Below, in pieces: positions 25,122 to 33,963 of a stretch of 58,141 bases of DNA (positions are counted from its first letter, which is position 1; every line of letters starts with the position of its first letter). The notes under the pieces are model-generated. The model worked only from the letters and a program-made list of their open reading frames with translations. It was not told where the DNA came from and made no database searches. The DNA is from Candidatus Auribacterota bacterium (GTDB lineage: Bacteria > Auribacterota > Tritonobacteria > UBA1439), in NCBI GenBank assembly GCA_026392015.1, contig JAPLCW010000108.1, positions 1-58,141 on the forward strand. Reading direction: 5' to 3'. The translations under genes and the position numbers were made by a program.

Positions 25122-26095
25122 ACGCGCGAAACCTTGAATCGGACCTCCGCCGGGTGATGAGGGAGATTTCCTCGCTCCTGAATCCCTCCCCTCTCTTCCT
25201 CAAGGGCCTGAAGCGTCACGTACTCCATGCCGCGGGGAAACAGCAGAGGAGCAGGCTTCTTCTCATCCTCGGACACCTGTGCGGGGTCTCGCGACGTCCG
25301 TTGATCACCGCCGCCGCGGCAGTGGAGGCGGTGCACATGGCCACCCTCATCCACGACGACATCCTCGATGGGGCGACGCGCCGCAGGTCCGAAGATACAC
25401 TGCACCGCTCGCACGGCACCACTTCCGCGCTCCTGTACGGAGATCTCGTCTTCACCCGCGGTGTGTCCGCGGTGAATTCGCTCGGCAACAATCATCTGAC
25501 AGACCTGTTGCTCTCGACGGTGCGCGCCCTGTGCATGGGGGAGATCCTCGAAGCGAGGGAGGCGGGGCGTTTCCCCTGGAATGAAAGGATCTACCGGCGC
25601 ATCGCCGGATTGAAGACCGCAGCGCTGTTTCAGTTCGCGTGTGAGGCGCCCGGCATGCTCGCGGGATACGGGAGGGGGAGGCTCGCGATGCTCAGCCGCC
25701 TCGGCAGGAGTCTCGGATATTCGTATCAAATTGCGGATGACTGCAGCGACTGCGCGCCCCTCTCCACAAACCCCGGAAAAGACCGTCTCCTCGATCTCAA
25801 GAACAGGGTGCCCACCTTTCCTCTCATCCTCGCCGCGAGAGGGAGCGCGGGGCGGCGCCTCGTGAGAAGGAACTTATCGGCCGGCGGTGGGAGAGCGTCG
25901 ATGGAGCGCCTCGGAGCGATTTTGAGGGCCCGGGGATTCGTCCGGGAGGCGGCTGCGCGCGCCCTGATCTACCTCGCGCGTGCAAAAGCAGACGCGGATA
26001 TGATCCAGAGATGGGGGGCCACGGATACCTCCCCCCTTCTCCACGAATATCTTAACGCGCAGTTCGTGAATCTACGTCGTTTCATGGAATGGTGA
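25112..26095 (+). CDS. Trans-isoprenyl diphosphate synthase
   Basis: A 327-residue polyprenyl synthetase. The first aspartate-rich motif DDILD is at residues 82-86 (LIHDDILDGATRRR). The second is DDCSD (about 208-212), with a downstream GKDRLLDLKNRVPTFPLI block. It condenses IPP onto an allylic diphosphate. Chain length cannot be read with confidence. Bulky residues are not obvious before the first motif, so a long chain fits. Overlap with the UbiA gene suggests it supplies the quinone side chain. A short gap of 33 bases leads to the next gene. Confidence 0.88.
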   Translation: MAMNARNLESDLRRVMREISSLLNPSPLFLKGLKRHVLHAAGKQQRSRLLLILGHLCGVSRRPLITAAAAVEAVHMATLIHDDILDGATRRRSEDTLHRSHGTTSALLYGDLVFTRGVSAVNSLGNNHLTDLLLSTVRALCMGEILEAREAGRFPWNERIYRRIAGLKTAALFQFACEAPGMLAGYGRGRLAMLSRLGRSLGYSYQIADDCSDCAPLSTNPGKDRLLDLKNRVPTFPLILAARGSAGRRLVRRNLSAGGGRASMERLGAILRARGFVREAAARALIYLARAKADADMIQRWGATDTSPLLHEYLNAQFVNLRRFMEW

Positions 26096-26128
26096 GATCA
26101 CCACATAATAGGGAGGCAGGGAATCTCG

Positions 26129-27424
26129 ATGAAAAACGGGCCCACGGCAATCGTGATTGTCCTCGACTCGGTAGGGATAACGACACTGGAGTATCTTCTG
26201 CAGCATAGCGAACGGGCGATCCGCCTCCCGCACCTCGAGAATATGGGGTTGGGAAATATACTCTCCGCTACGCTACGAAATGCCATCCCCTCAAACCCGC
26301 GCGCGCAGTTCGCCGCTCCAATCACCCAGGCGTCCGCGTACCCCGACAGCACAATCGGGCACAGGGAGATGGTCGGGATCATCGATCCTCGAAAATACCA
26401 GCTATTCCCCGATGGATTCCCCTCGAGCTTCGTGCGGGCGATGGAAAGCGAGATCGGGAGAGGAACTATCTTCAACAAAATGGCGGGCGGGATGGAGGCG
26501 ATAGAGGAGAACAGGGAGCTCCACGAAAAAACAGGGAAACCGATCCTCTACGCGAGCAAGTGCGACCCCGTGTTGCAGCTCGCGATGAACGAGCATGTCA
26601 TCCCCATCGCGGAGCAACGCACGATTGTGGATGCAAGCTTCGCGCTCGCGCGGCGCATGGGGGTCACCATCACCCGCTCGATCGGCCGGTCGTACGTCAT
26701 GAAGAACGGCGCCATCTTCAGGACACCCAATCGCCACGACTGCACGCTGCCTCTCGAGCGCCCGACCCTCATCGAGATTGCCCGCGGGAAAGGGGTCCGC
26801 ACCGTGAGCGTGGGCAAGACCGCCGAGCTCGTCGGGGCTACGTTCGATGATACAATAAAGCTGACCGACCCCGCGACGCTCGACCCATTGATGGGCTACC
26901 GTTTCGTGGATGACGCGCGGCGCGACACCAACCCCTACTCGATCCAAGGGATACTGAACGCCCTCGTCGCAGCCCAGGAAGTCCATCGCCCCCGGGGCAC
27001 GTTCGTCTTCGCGAATCTCGTGGATACCGACAGCCTTTTCGGACACACACGGGATATCGACGGGGCGCTGCGGTGCATTGAGGAGTTCGACCGCCTTCTC
27101 CCGAGGATCACACGCCTCCTCTCCCCGGGAGATCTCTTCATCCTCACCGCAGACCACGGAATGGAGCACCGTGAGGATTACGGCTACCACAGCCTCGAAC
27201 CGCTCCCGTTCCTCGCGGAGCGGAGCAGCTCGTCATTCGAGTTTCAACTCTTCGCGCGGGAGACACTGGCGCTCGCCGGCTACCTTGTTGCACAGCTCTT
27301 CAACTGCGCCGACGAGTACGTGAAGATATGCCGGCTCACGCCATACCTTAAGAAGGCGGGAAAGGGGAAACTTCAAACCTCAAAATCCAAAATTCCAGGC
27401 AAATCCCAAAGCCGATTATCTTGA
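26129..27424 (+). CDS. Phosphopentomutase-like metalloenzyme
   Basis: A 431-residue protein of the alkaline-phosphatase superfamily resembling DeoB. The N-terminus has the metal aspartate in VLDSVGI (Asp13), then DSTIGHREMVG. The C-terminal half has VDTDSLFGHTRD and TADHGMEHR, which supply the other metal ligands. DeoB interconverts ribose-1- and ribose-5-phosphate. Here the usual final DHTRE block reads YHSLEPLPFL, so the substrate may differ. The last 20 or so residues are Lys/Ser-rich and come from repeat-like DNA (CAAACCTCAAAATCC...), so the native stop was probably lost. GGGAGG precedes the start. Confidence 0.78.
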   Translation: MKNGPTAIVIVLDSVGITTLEYLLQHSERAIRLPHLENMGLGNILSATLRNAIPSNPRAQFAAPITQASAYPDSTIGHREMVGIIDPRKYQLFPDGFPSSFVRAMESEIGRGTIFNKMAGGMEAIEENRELHEKTGKPILYASKCDPVLQLAMNEHVIPIAEQRTIVDASFALARRMGVTITRSIGRSYVMKNGAIFRTPNRHDCTLPLERPTLIEIARGKGVRTVSVGKTAELVGATFDDTIKLTDPATLDPLMGYRFVDDARRDTNPYSIQGILNALVAAQEVHRPRGTFVFANLVDTDSLFGHTRDIDGALRCIEEFDRLLPRITRLLSPGDLFILTADHGMEHREDYGYHSLEPLPFLAERSSSSFEFQLFARETLALAGYLVAQLFNCADEYVKICRLTPYLKKAGKGKLQTSKSKIPGKSQSRLS

Positions 27425-27496
27425 GCGATTGGGCGATTGGGCAATTGGGCGACTAGGTATTAACTGTTTCAACCCAATCGCCTAATCGCCATTATT
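27421..27496. repeat. Word palindrome: GAGCGATTGGGCGATTGGGC type
   Basis: The left arm repeats GCGATTGGGC, and the right arm is AACCCAATCGCCTAATCGCC. It is about 90 percent like 31993-32070, same orientation. A relative in reverse orientation lies at 33309-33400. The stop of the upstream gene falls in its first bases. Confidence 0.7.
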
Positions 27497-27600
27497 GCTC
27501 AAGAGGCTGGACATTGAAAAAATATTTGGAGTATAATGACCATGAGGAACGGAATATGCTCGGGCCCGATCAGGCTGCCGGGGCAAAAAGGAGGTGTGAG

Positions 27601-28146
27601 ATGTACAAGCTTCTCCGGAGCGCGGTGGCTGCAGGTGTATGTGCGGGTTTGACCGCATCCGCATTCGCGCAGACGACTAAAGAGGAAAAGAAGAGTGCCT
27701 ACCTCAGTCCCGAGGGGAAAGCGATCGCCGCGGAAAAAAATGATGCGCCGGGAGAATACCAGAAGGCGGTGGATGCGATAACGACGGGGAACGAGGCGAA
27801 GAAAAAAGGGGATGACGCATCGGCGTACTGTCTCTACGGCGAAGCGATCTATATGCTCAATGATATCACTGAAAAGTATCCCGAGTGGAACAAAGACGTA
27901 GTGGCGAAGCAGTTGAAGAATATCATGGATGTAAGCCAGAAACTTAACGCGGTCACCTGCAAAAATCTCGAGTTGATGAAGGAAGCCGATTTTCGCCTCT
28001 CAGCATGGCAGAACCAGGCGCGCGCGCTGGATAAGCTTGATAGAATAATAAAGAGGCTGGACGAACTGGAGCGCATCTATTGGGACAAGGACGACAGGTA
28101 TATCAAGGATATACGGGACCTTCTCTTCAAGAGGCTAGACAAATAG
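27601..28146 (+). CDS. Secreted helical protein of unknown function
   Basis: A 181-residue protein with a signal peptide (MYKLLRSAVAAG...SAFAQ, cleaved near residue 22). The mature part is highly charged and helical, with many Lys and Glu, and reads like a TPR-type or coiled-coil helical bundle (about 55-175; DDASAYCLYGEAIYML resembles a TPR helix). The open frame reaches 27514, but ATG 27601 has a perfect AGGAGGT site, so it is the start. It would act in the periplasm. I do not recognise the family. It converges with the tiny lipoprotein and the secretion operon. Confidence 0.7.
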   Translation: MYKLLRSAVAAGVCAGLTASAFAQTTKEEKKSAYLSPEGKAIAAEKNDAPGEYQKAVDAITTGNEAKKKGDDASAYCLYGEAIYMLNDITEKYPEWNKDVVAKQLKNIMDVSQKLNAVTCKNLELMKEADFRLSAWQNQARALDKLDRIIKRLDELERIYWDKDDRYIKDIRDLLFKRLDK

Positions 28147-28259
28147 GTTCGCGGCCTCGCGAGCTTCAGGCAACTCCGGCAGGGCGGGGAATGAGGACCC
28201 CTATGGTGAACCGGAACTGTCTCCGGGTGTGTGGACAACGGTGATGCCCGGCACTCTTT

Positions 28260-28397
28260 TCACTGACTCCCCTCAAGGAACAGGTCGTGTACGCCGTCCA
28301 CGGTCTTGCGGATTTGGCGACCGGTATTGTGACACCCGGCGCACAGGGCAAGTGCCAGAGTAATCAGTAGTATAGTGAATGCGGTGACCTTTCTCAT
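28260..28397 (-). CDS. 45-residue entericidin-like lipoprotein
   Basis: A short frame begins MRKVTAFTILLITLALALCA and continues GC, followed by a polar tail (HNTGRQIRKTVDGVHDLFLE). The hydrophobic leader and Cys22 form a lipoprotein signal; the residue three before Cys22 is Cys rather than Leu, so the lipobox is imperfect. Entericidins have the same plan: a tiny lipoprotein with CNxT after the cysteine. GGAGGG lies a few bases upstream of the ATG. It follows gspM on the same strand after a 20-base gap and could be the last gene of that transcript. Confidence 0.6.
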   Translation of the reverse strand: MRKVTAFTILLITLALALCAGCHNTGRQIRKTVDGVHDLFLEGSQ

Positions 28398-28417
28398 CGG
28401 CCCTCCATGTAGTATCC

Positions 28418-29005
28418 TCATGCCTTGCGCGGATGATGTTTCCGCACCGGCGGCTTCTTCTCCACCTCTCCCTCTTTCTTTTTCAACTTGACGAAGGTGG
28501 AGGCATTGAACTTCACTTCAAGGAAGCGAGAATCATCGCTGTCCGGTTTGATCGATAGGTCTTTCACCGTGATCAACTGCCCGGAGTTCTCAATCCCGTA
28601 GAGATAGCTGACGAGCTTGTCGAGAGAGATATGCTTGAGCCTCACGCCCGCGATCTGCTCCTCGTAGGCATCGCTCACCTCCTTCTGCTCGAGCTCGATT
28701 TTATCGAGATTGGGAAGGATTGCCTCCTTCTTTGCAAGCGTGCTCAGAAAATCGTGCGGCTTGAATTCCGCAGTCCGCTCCTCCAATCGGGACCTGATCT
28801 CCCGGATATTCTTATCGAGCGCCGCGTACTGGAGCTGGATCACGCACACCCTGAGGAGGTCCTTCTGCATCTGGGGGATATCCGTGCGGATCCGCTCGCA
28901 ATAGTCCAGGAACGGCGTAATCGCATACTGGTAGATGAGGAAGCCGGCAATGGCTGCTCCCGCGATCCCAATGAGCTTTTTCTCTCTCTTCGAAATCTTC
29001 TTCAT
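28418..29005 (-). CDS. gspM: Type II secretion GspM/PilO-like protein
   Basis: A 195-residue bitopic protein: short basic cytoplasmic start (MKKISKREKKL), one membrane helix (about 12-30), a coiled coil (about 35-85) and a small alpha-beta domain (about 90-175) of the GspM/PilO ferredoxin-like type. The tail is Lys/Pro/His-rich. In the inner-membrane platform it would pair with the GspL-like protein encoded just upstream (TAG stop directly abuts this ATG). Sequence identity to known GspM is low. Position and topology carry the call. Confidence 0.75.
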   Translation of the reverse strand: MKKISKREKKLIGIAGAAIAGFLIYQYAITPFLDYCERIRTDIPQMQKDLLRVCVIQLQYAALDKNIREIRSRLEERTAEFKPHDFLSTLAKKEAILPNLDKIELEQKEVSDAYEEQIAGVRLKHISLDKLVSYLYGIENSGQLITVKDLSIKPDSDDSRFLEVKFNASTFVKLKKKEGEVEKKPPVRKHHPRKA

Positions 29006-30646
29006 CTACCCGCTCGCCTGACCGCGCAGTTCCGCAAGGAGCTTGAACTTGTATTTATCACCCTCCGCGGCCGAGGTTGAGGGGACATCAACCGATCGGA
29101 AGTATTCCGATCCCTCGAGGGCCTTCTTGATCTCGTCCGCATCCGCAGGGTTACTGACCAGTCCCTCGATCTCGAGTTTCCCCTGACCGATCGCGAAATC
29201 CGTTATCTGGGACTTCAAATCTTTCGGAATGAGGGCGCTGACTTCCCTCAGGATTTCGAGGGAGGAGAGGGCGCCCGAGGAGAGGGTGGAGAAGCTCTTG
29301 TACAATTCCTGGTACTCTTTGAGCTTCTGCTCCATGACGGAAACTACTGCGGTCGCTTTCACCTTCCCCTTGTCTGGAAATGTTTCACCATAGACCTGCT
29401 CGAGCTTGTCCGTGAGGAGGGAATATTCGTTCCTGTTGTGAATAAATGAGGAGAGGAACTGGTAGATCCCCAGGCCCGCCGCGCAGAGCCCGAGTACCAT
29501 GGCGATGGCGAGCTGGCGCTTGATTTTGCCGAGCGGCCCCGTGTGGATGAACTCCTCCTGCCTCAAGTCGATCTCGGCCTTCCCCAGTCCGATTCCCTGG
29601 ATCGCGAGACCGGCCGCAACGCCCATGCCGCACAGGGCATTCTCTCCCTCCGCCCCCTCCAGGGGCGCGAGGTCCGAAAGATACAGGGTTTCGCATCCGA
29701 ACTCCCTCGCGCAAAATTCCCTCATCTCCCTGAGGAGCGAGCCCCCGCCGGAGAGGTAAAACTTCGCGAGCGCCGCTCCCTTGAGCGGAGCGGAGGCGGC
29801 GCGCAGGCTCCGGTCCACCTCGCTCACGAAACGGGAAAGGACGGGGGAAATGGCTTTATGGAGCTTCCCCTCCTCTTCTGAAGGGCGATCCGTAAGGAGT
29901 GCCACTCCCTTCTCCCTCTTCAGACTCTCGGCGTTCCGAAAATCCAGGCTGAACTCGTTCTGGATCGCCTCGGTGAGGTCATCCCCGCCCCCGGTGATGC
30001 TCCTTGTGAGGAGAACCGCGCCCCCCTTGAGAAGGGCAACCAGGGTCTTGGTGGCCCCGATGTCCACGAGAGCGACCATCTCGTCATCCAATTTGCCGCC
30101 GGCCCGGAAGAGGAAGTTGTTGATGAGAGCGAATACATCAACACTGAGGATCTTCGGGTCAACTCCCGCCGCGGTGAAAAGCTCAAGGTGCTTCCCGATG
30201 AGTTCCTTTTTTGCGGCCACGATGGTCACCATCGTTTTGTCCCCATCGCTCACCCCTATTTCGTGGAAATCAACCACCACCTCTTCCACCGCGAAAGGTA
30301 TGTGGGGTTCCGCCTGAAACTTTATCACCTGCCGTATCCTGCTCTTCCCTGTAAACGGGACGATCGCGTTCCGCACAATTGCGGAGGAGAGGGGGAAAGA
30401 ACTCACGCAGTGGCCGGTGGGGATCCGGTTATCCGCGACGAGCTTCTTGAGGGTCTCCGCGATGACCTCGGGAGCGGGCCGCGCGGAATCCTCACGCGCC
30501 AGCTCGGCGGCGAATAGCCCGGTGATTCTGATACCGCCGCCGCTCTTCTTCATGCAGACTGCCTTGAGGAAGCTCGCCCCGATGTCAATACCGACCGCGT
30601 GGTGGGCGCTCCGCGACTTCATCCAGGAACTGAGATCAATCTTCAT
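29006..30646 (-). CDS. gspL: PilM-type actin fold fused to GspL/PilN-like membrane part
   Basis: A 546-residue platform protein. Residues 1 to about 350 are an actin-like ATPase fold of PilM type (GIDIGASFLKAVCMKK, VVVDFHEIG, VDIGATKTLVALL, YLSGGGSLL). A membrane helix follows (about 378-400: LAIAMVLGLCAAGLGIYQFL), then a coiled coil and a C-terminal ferredoxin-like periplasmic domain. This is the GspL layout, but the cytoplasmic part reads more like PilM than GspL. It would anchor the GspE ATPase. ATG 30646 overlaps the gspK stop (TGATG); a TTG at 30649 is the alternative. Confidence 0.8.
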   Translation of the reverse strand: MKIDLSSWMKSRSAHHAVGIDIGASFLKAVCMKKSGGGIRITGLFAAELAREDSARPAPEVIAETLKKLVADNRIPTGHCVSSFPLSSAIVRNAIVPFTGKSRIRQVIKFQAEPHIPFAVEEVVVDFHEIGVSDGDKTMVTIVAAKKELIGKHLELFTAAGVDPKILSVDVFALINNFLFRAGGKLDDEMVALVDIGATKTLVALLKGGAVLLTRSITGGGDDLTEAIQNEFSLDFRNAESLKREKGVALLTDRPSEEEGKLHKAISPVLSRFVSEVDRSLRAASAPLKGAALAKFYLSGGGSLLREMREFCAREFGCETLYLSDLAPLEGAEGENALCGMGVAAGLAIQGIGLGKAEIDLRQEEFIHTGPLGKIKRQLAIAMVLGLCAAGLGIYQFLSSFIHNRNEYSLLTDKLEQVYGETFPDKGKVKATAVVSVMEQKLKEYQELYKSFSTLSSGALSSLEILREVSALIPKDLKSQITDFAIGQGKLEIEGLVSNPADADEIKKALEGSEYFRSVDVPSTSAAEGDKYKFKLLAELRGQASG

Positions 30647-31971
30647 CAATCAATGGTCCAGTAAAGGAACCTCACGTTTGCCTCATCGTCACGGTACACA
30701 TATGCGCGAACCTGCCTTGTCACCTCGTTCACCTGACCCTCCGAAATGATCTGGAAGCTGTCGCTCCCCACGCCGATCCTTGCCCTGAAGCTCGCGGGGA
30801 CCGCCTCGCCCATCTTATCGGCGAAATCCGCCACATCCTTGAAGTAGTCCTTCTTCGTGTAGCTCTCGATATCCTTCACAAGCTCTTCGTTCTCCTCATC
30901 GAGGAGCGCGGAGAGCACCTCCGGCGGAGCGGTGTTCACATTCACCTTCGCCAGAGAGCATACCGTGAGACAGTCCCTCAAGCCCGCTTGGGATTTCTTT
31001 CGCTCCCCCTTCGGGGACAACACCTCATCGAGGAGCGGCACCTCCGCCTGACCGGGACCGAAGTAGAGATCCCCCGTAACTCCCTGGATCATCAGGAGTT
31101 CCGAGAGAACATCCAGAGGAGCATTCTTGGGCAGAGGGCCGGCTGATCTACCGTAGGCATCATCCTCCCACTCCCCCTCGTCATTGCTGTCCATCCAATC
31201 CACAATCGCCGGAGTAAGGTCCTCAGGATCGACTCCCCTCACGTCCAGCACTTTTATCAACCTCATAATAACGTTCTCTACGTTTTTGTCAACAATATAG
31301 CGATCCGGCTGTTGCTCGGGTGTCGTCGATTCTCCCTCTTCGGGGGCTTTTTCGGCAGAACCCGCTTCTTCCATCCAGTCAGAGTCCTTTTGGCCCCAGT
31401 AACGGGGGGGCCTTGTGGGTGTCGGTTCTTCCTGCGCCTCTTCCGGGGTGCCTTCTCCCGCCAAGGGGGTGGGAGTCACAGCGAGTGTGACGGGCTTGAT
31501 GACTTTCATGAGCGTGTTGATGTTGATCTTGCCGCTCTCGTCAATTACTTTGAAGGTGAGGAAGCCTTCCCCGAACTGCTCCATGTAGCATCCGCTGCCC
31601 CAGTCCTCCCCGTAGTAGTCCGGGAAATTGATATCCCTGGGCACCCCCAGTATCGGCAGCTTCCCTTTTTGCTCCTCGGGGATGGGAGTCGGCGTCATCG
31701 CGGGAATCCGTCCCTTTTCCTCGTTTTCTTCTTCTTTATCCTCAATGTCTTTAAGCCGGTCATCCCTGAGGAGGGCGATCGCTTCGTAGATACCCGCCTT
31801 TGCAATGTTGAGTGCCAGGAGCTCGTCACGGACGGTGTGCGCGAGCTGGTATTCGACCCTCGTCGTATAGTTAAACTCCAGGACGAGAACGGTGAAGAGA
31901 GTGATGATGAAGAGCGCCATTAGAAGGATGATGCCCTGCTCTCCGCTGTGTGGCTTCCTATCGTATCTCAC
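30646..31971 (-). CDS. gspK: Type II secretion minor pseudopilin GspK
   Basis: A 441-residue pseudopilin. The leader and helix are GEQGIILLMALFIITLFTVLVL, with cleavage expected after the Gly near residue 10. Position 5 of the mature helix is Leu, not Glu, as is usual for GspK. The large alpha domain contains SGKININT and LAKVNVNTAP, typical GspK blocks. An acidic, Pro/Thr-rich insertion lies at about 85-100 and 165-215. GspK caps the pseudopilus tip with GspI and GspJ. Start is GTG with GAGGT upstream. A word palindrome separates it from gspJ. Confidence 0.85.
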   Translation of the reverse strand: MRYDRKPHSGEQGIILLMALFIITLFTVLVLEFNYTTRVEYQLAHTVRDELLALNIAKAGIYEAIALLRDDRLKDIEDKEEENEEKGRIPAMTPTPIPEEQKGKLPILGVPRDINFPDYYGEDWGSGCYMEQFGEGFLTFKVIDESGKININTLMKVIKPVTLAVTPTPLAGEGTPEEAQEEPTPTRPPRYWGQKDSDWMEEAGSAEKAPEEGESTTPEQQPDRYIVDKNVENVIMRLIKVLDVRGVDPEDLTPAIVDWMDSNDEGEWEDDAYGRSAGPLPKNAPLDVLSELLMIQGVTGDLYFGPGQAEVPLLDEVLSPKGERKKSQAGLRDCLTVCSLAKVNVNTAPPEVLSALLDEENEELVKDIESYTKKDYFKDVADFADKMGEAVPASFRARIGVGSDSFQIISEGQVNEVTRQVRAYVYRDDEANVRFLYWTID

Positions 31972-31992
31972 CTGGACCTCACATATATCTAT

Positions 31993-32070
31993 CTTGAGCG
32001 ATTAGGCGATTAGGCAATTGAGCGACTAGGTGTTAACTGTTTTAACCCAATCGCCGAATCGCCATCATTA
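31993..32070. repeat. Word palindrome between gspJ and gspK
   Basis: This matches 27421-27496 at about nine of ten positions (GAGCGATTAGGCGATTAGGC and right arm ACCCAATCGCCGAATCGCC). It fills the 108-base junction inside the secretion operon. Confidence 0.7.
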
Positions 32071-32079
32071 TGCCGTGTG

Positions 32080-32850
32080 TCATTTCGGATTTGGCGTCGG
32101 TTGCGCGAGAGGGGCTCTCCCGGGAGGCGTCGGCTGCCCGCCGGGCGTCTCCTCCGCTTCCTCCCAGCTCCCCCCCAGGGGAATTGCGACGTCGGTGGAG
32201 AAGGTGGTGTAGCGTACCGCCTCTTCTCCTTCCTCGCCGCCCCCCTCTTCTTGAGTCTGGCATTCGACCGTGACCCTGACCGCGGTGGGCAACGAGGTAC
32301 TCTCACGCGAATCCCAGGATGTTGCCGATCCCTCCCCACCCTGGTACTCGAACTTCAGGCCGGAAACCCCCTCGCCGATCGGATGCGTCTCCCCGCCCGA
32401 GAACGGGTCATCGGAAAGATTCGGATCCTCGCGACGGAGGATGAAGAGCTCGCCATGATCCCCGGGATCGAGGGAGTAGCTCACCTGGCTCAACGAGCAC
32501 TCAGGAGCATCCCGCTCGGATCGCGTATGGCGGGCGCAGGTAAACGTGAGGCTGGCGGAGGGGTGCTCGGAGCTGCTGCTTTCCGTCCCCACGAACACCA
32601 GGTAGTCCTTGTGAGCCCTGAGAAAAGCACAGGAGAGATCCGCGGCAATGCGGTCGAGGACAAGCCTTGCCATTTCCGTCCGCTCAATATCCTTCTGTGC
32701 GGAATAAATGATCCGCAATCCTCCCATGTAGGAGCCATAGATCACTCCTGCGACGATACTGGTGATGAGAATGGCGACAAGCACCTCCGCAATTGTGAAT
32801 CCGCGGGGCACGGCATTACGCCTGTCACCCCTTCGCGGGCGCGTTCTCAC
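32080..32850 (-). CDS. gspJ: Type II secretion pseudopilin GspJ
   Basis: A 256-residue prepilin-like protein. A basic leader is followed by RGFTIAEVLVAILITSIVAG, with cleavage after Gly and Glu at mature position 5. The globular part contains ARLVLDRIAADLS, the GspJ pattern, and a variable Ser/Glu-rich region. A Pro-rich tail (TPPGRAPLAQPTPNP) ends the protein. Start is GTG in a four-base overlap with gspI. With gspI and gspK it forms the tip complex. Confidence 0.82.
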   Translation of the reverse strand: MRTRPRRGDRRNAVPRGFTIAEVLVAILITSIVAGVIYGSYMGGLRIIYSAQKDIERTEMARLVLDRIAADLSCAFLRAHKDYLVFVGTESSSSEHPSASLTFTCARHTRSERDAPECSLSQVSYSLDPGDHGELFILRREDPNLSDDPFSGGETHPIGEGVSGLKFEYQGGEGSATSWDSRESTSLPTAVRVTVECQTQEEGGGEEGEEAVRYTTFSTDVAIPLGGSWEEAEETPGGQPTPPGRAPLAQPTPNPK

Positions 32851-33287
32851 TCTTCCCCCCCCTCCTCTTCTTCCTCCTTCGTACTCAACTCCGCGATGTA
32901 GGTCACCACGGTCACCGCCCCCAATCCCGATTCCGTCTCCATCCCCTCCGGCGGGGAGAGCGACACTGCGACCGTCACTTCACGGAGCTCCTCGAGGTCT
33001 GTCTCCTTGATCGAGACAACCCATTGATAATTCCCGTTGCTCTCAAATGTGCCGCTCTGTTCGCCCTCCTCGGGGAATTCCCCCGTCTGGATCTCGGTGA
33101 GTTTCTGCTGGGCGAGCATGCTGCTCACGGCCATCGCCTTTGCCTCGGCGTAGCTCCTCGTGCTCTGCACGTGCGTCGCGAGCAGCGTCACCATGGAAAC
33201 GGAGATTATGACCAAGGCGACCATCACCTCCACCAGAGTGAAACCGCGGCACTTGGGAATCCCGTGTATATCCGCATCCGAATTCAT
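32847..33287 (-). CDS. gspI: Type II secretion pseudopilin GspI
   Basis: A 146-residue pseudopilin with CRGFTLVEVMVALVIISVSM: class III leader, Gly/Phe cleavage site and Glu5. The MLAQQKLTEIQTGEFPEEGEQSG region, with its glutamine-lysine helix and FPEEG block, is characteristic of GspI. The C-terminus is a run of Glu. ATG 33287 is preferred because GGAG lies seven bases upstream; ATG 33302 in the same frame abuts the neighbouring palindrome. Confidence 0.83.
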   Translation of the reverse strand: MNSDADIHGIPKCRGFTLVEVMVALVIISVSMVTLLATHVQSTRSYAEAKAMAVSSMLAQQKLTEIQTGEFPEEGEQSGTFESNGNYQWVVSIKETDLEELREVTVAVSLSPPEGMETESGLGAVTVVTYIAELSTKEEEEEGGEE

Positions 33288-33308
33288 ACCATGACTCCGC
33301 ATAAAAGA

Positions 33309-33400
33309 GAATGGCGATCAGGCGACTGGGCTATTAGGCGATTGGGTGGGAACAGTGAATACCTAATCGCTCAAAATATTTGGGATTTGGGATTTTTATC
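33309..33400. repeat. Word palindrome between gspH and gspI
   Basis: ATGGCGATCAGGCGACTGGG and ATTAGGCGATTGGGTGGGAA form one arm, and CCTAATCGCTCAA begins a decayed other arm. It is the reverse orientation of the 27421 and 31993 elements. It is followed by the word run TTTGGGATTTGGGATT. Confidence 0.6.
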
Positions 33401-33414
33401 ATATGTATCACTTT

Positions 33415-33963
33415 TCACCCTCCTCCCTTCCGATACCCCCTGTAGTAATAATCAAATGACTCGGTGCGCCCATTGTACGGCTTGATGTGCAGGGAATAAG
33501 AGAGTTTCTTGTCGTAATCGGTGAGGTGTACGATCGCCTCGTCGTTCTCCCCCGTGGGATAGAATGCGACCCGCTGCACTCCCATGCTCTTTTGCCCCAC
33601 CCCGAGAACCATAACGTCCTTAAACCGGATTCCCTCCGCGAGGACGCGGGGCTCTGCCAGGGGGCTGGTCGCATCTACCGGTTTCGCCTTGCCGGCATTC
33701 ACCGTCACCCAATATTCGTCGTGCCCGACGTCGAAATTCAGCTGGTGGACCAACCCCGAGCGCCGCGCCTCGCTGCTGAGGTATCGCGCAAGCGCAGCCA
33801 TGCGTCGCGCCTCGCTGCGCATGCTGCCGCGGGTGAGAAATCCGCCATAGTGCGGGAGGGCGATTGTGACGAGGACTGCAATCAACACGAGCACCACGCA
33901 GAGTTCGATGAGGGTGAATGCCCGGCGCGTCCGGTTACTTTTTGTAGTTTGTGATATCGTCAT
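33415..33963 (-). CDS. gspH: Type II secretion pseudopilin GspH
   Basis: A 182-residue pseudopilin: RRAFTLIELCVVLVLIAVLV with Glu5 and an unusual Ala before the Phe cleavage point (Ala instead of the canonical Gly). The SEARRMAALARYLSSEA helix and beta-rich body fit GspH. ATG 33963 lies 29 bases inside the gspG end. A longer frame to 34101 would run over gspG coding sequence and is rejected. The Ala at the cleavage site is tolerated in some pseudopilins. Confidence 0.78.
   Translation of the reverse strand: MTISQTTKSNRTRRAFTLIELCVVLVLIAVLVTIALPHYGGFLTRGSMRSEARRMAALARYLSSEARRSGLVHQLNFDVGHDEYWVTVNAGKAKPVDATSPLAEPRVLAEGIRFKDVMVLGVGQKSMGVQRVAFYPTGENDEAIVHLTDYDKKLSYSLHIKPYNGRTESFDYYYRGYRKGGG

Noticed and set aside
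28147..28259. A gene between the secreted unknown and the small lipoprotein
   Set aside because: No frame with a start, ribosome site and plausible composition was found.
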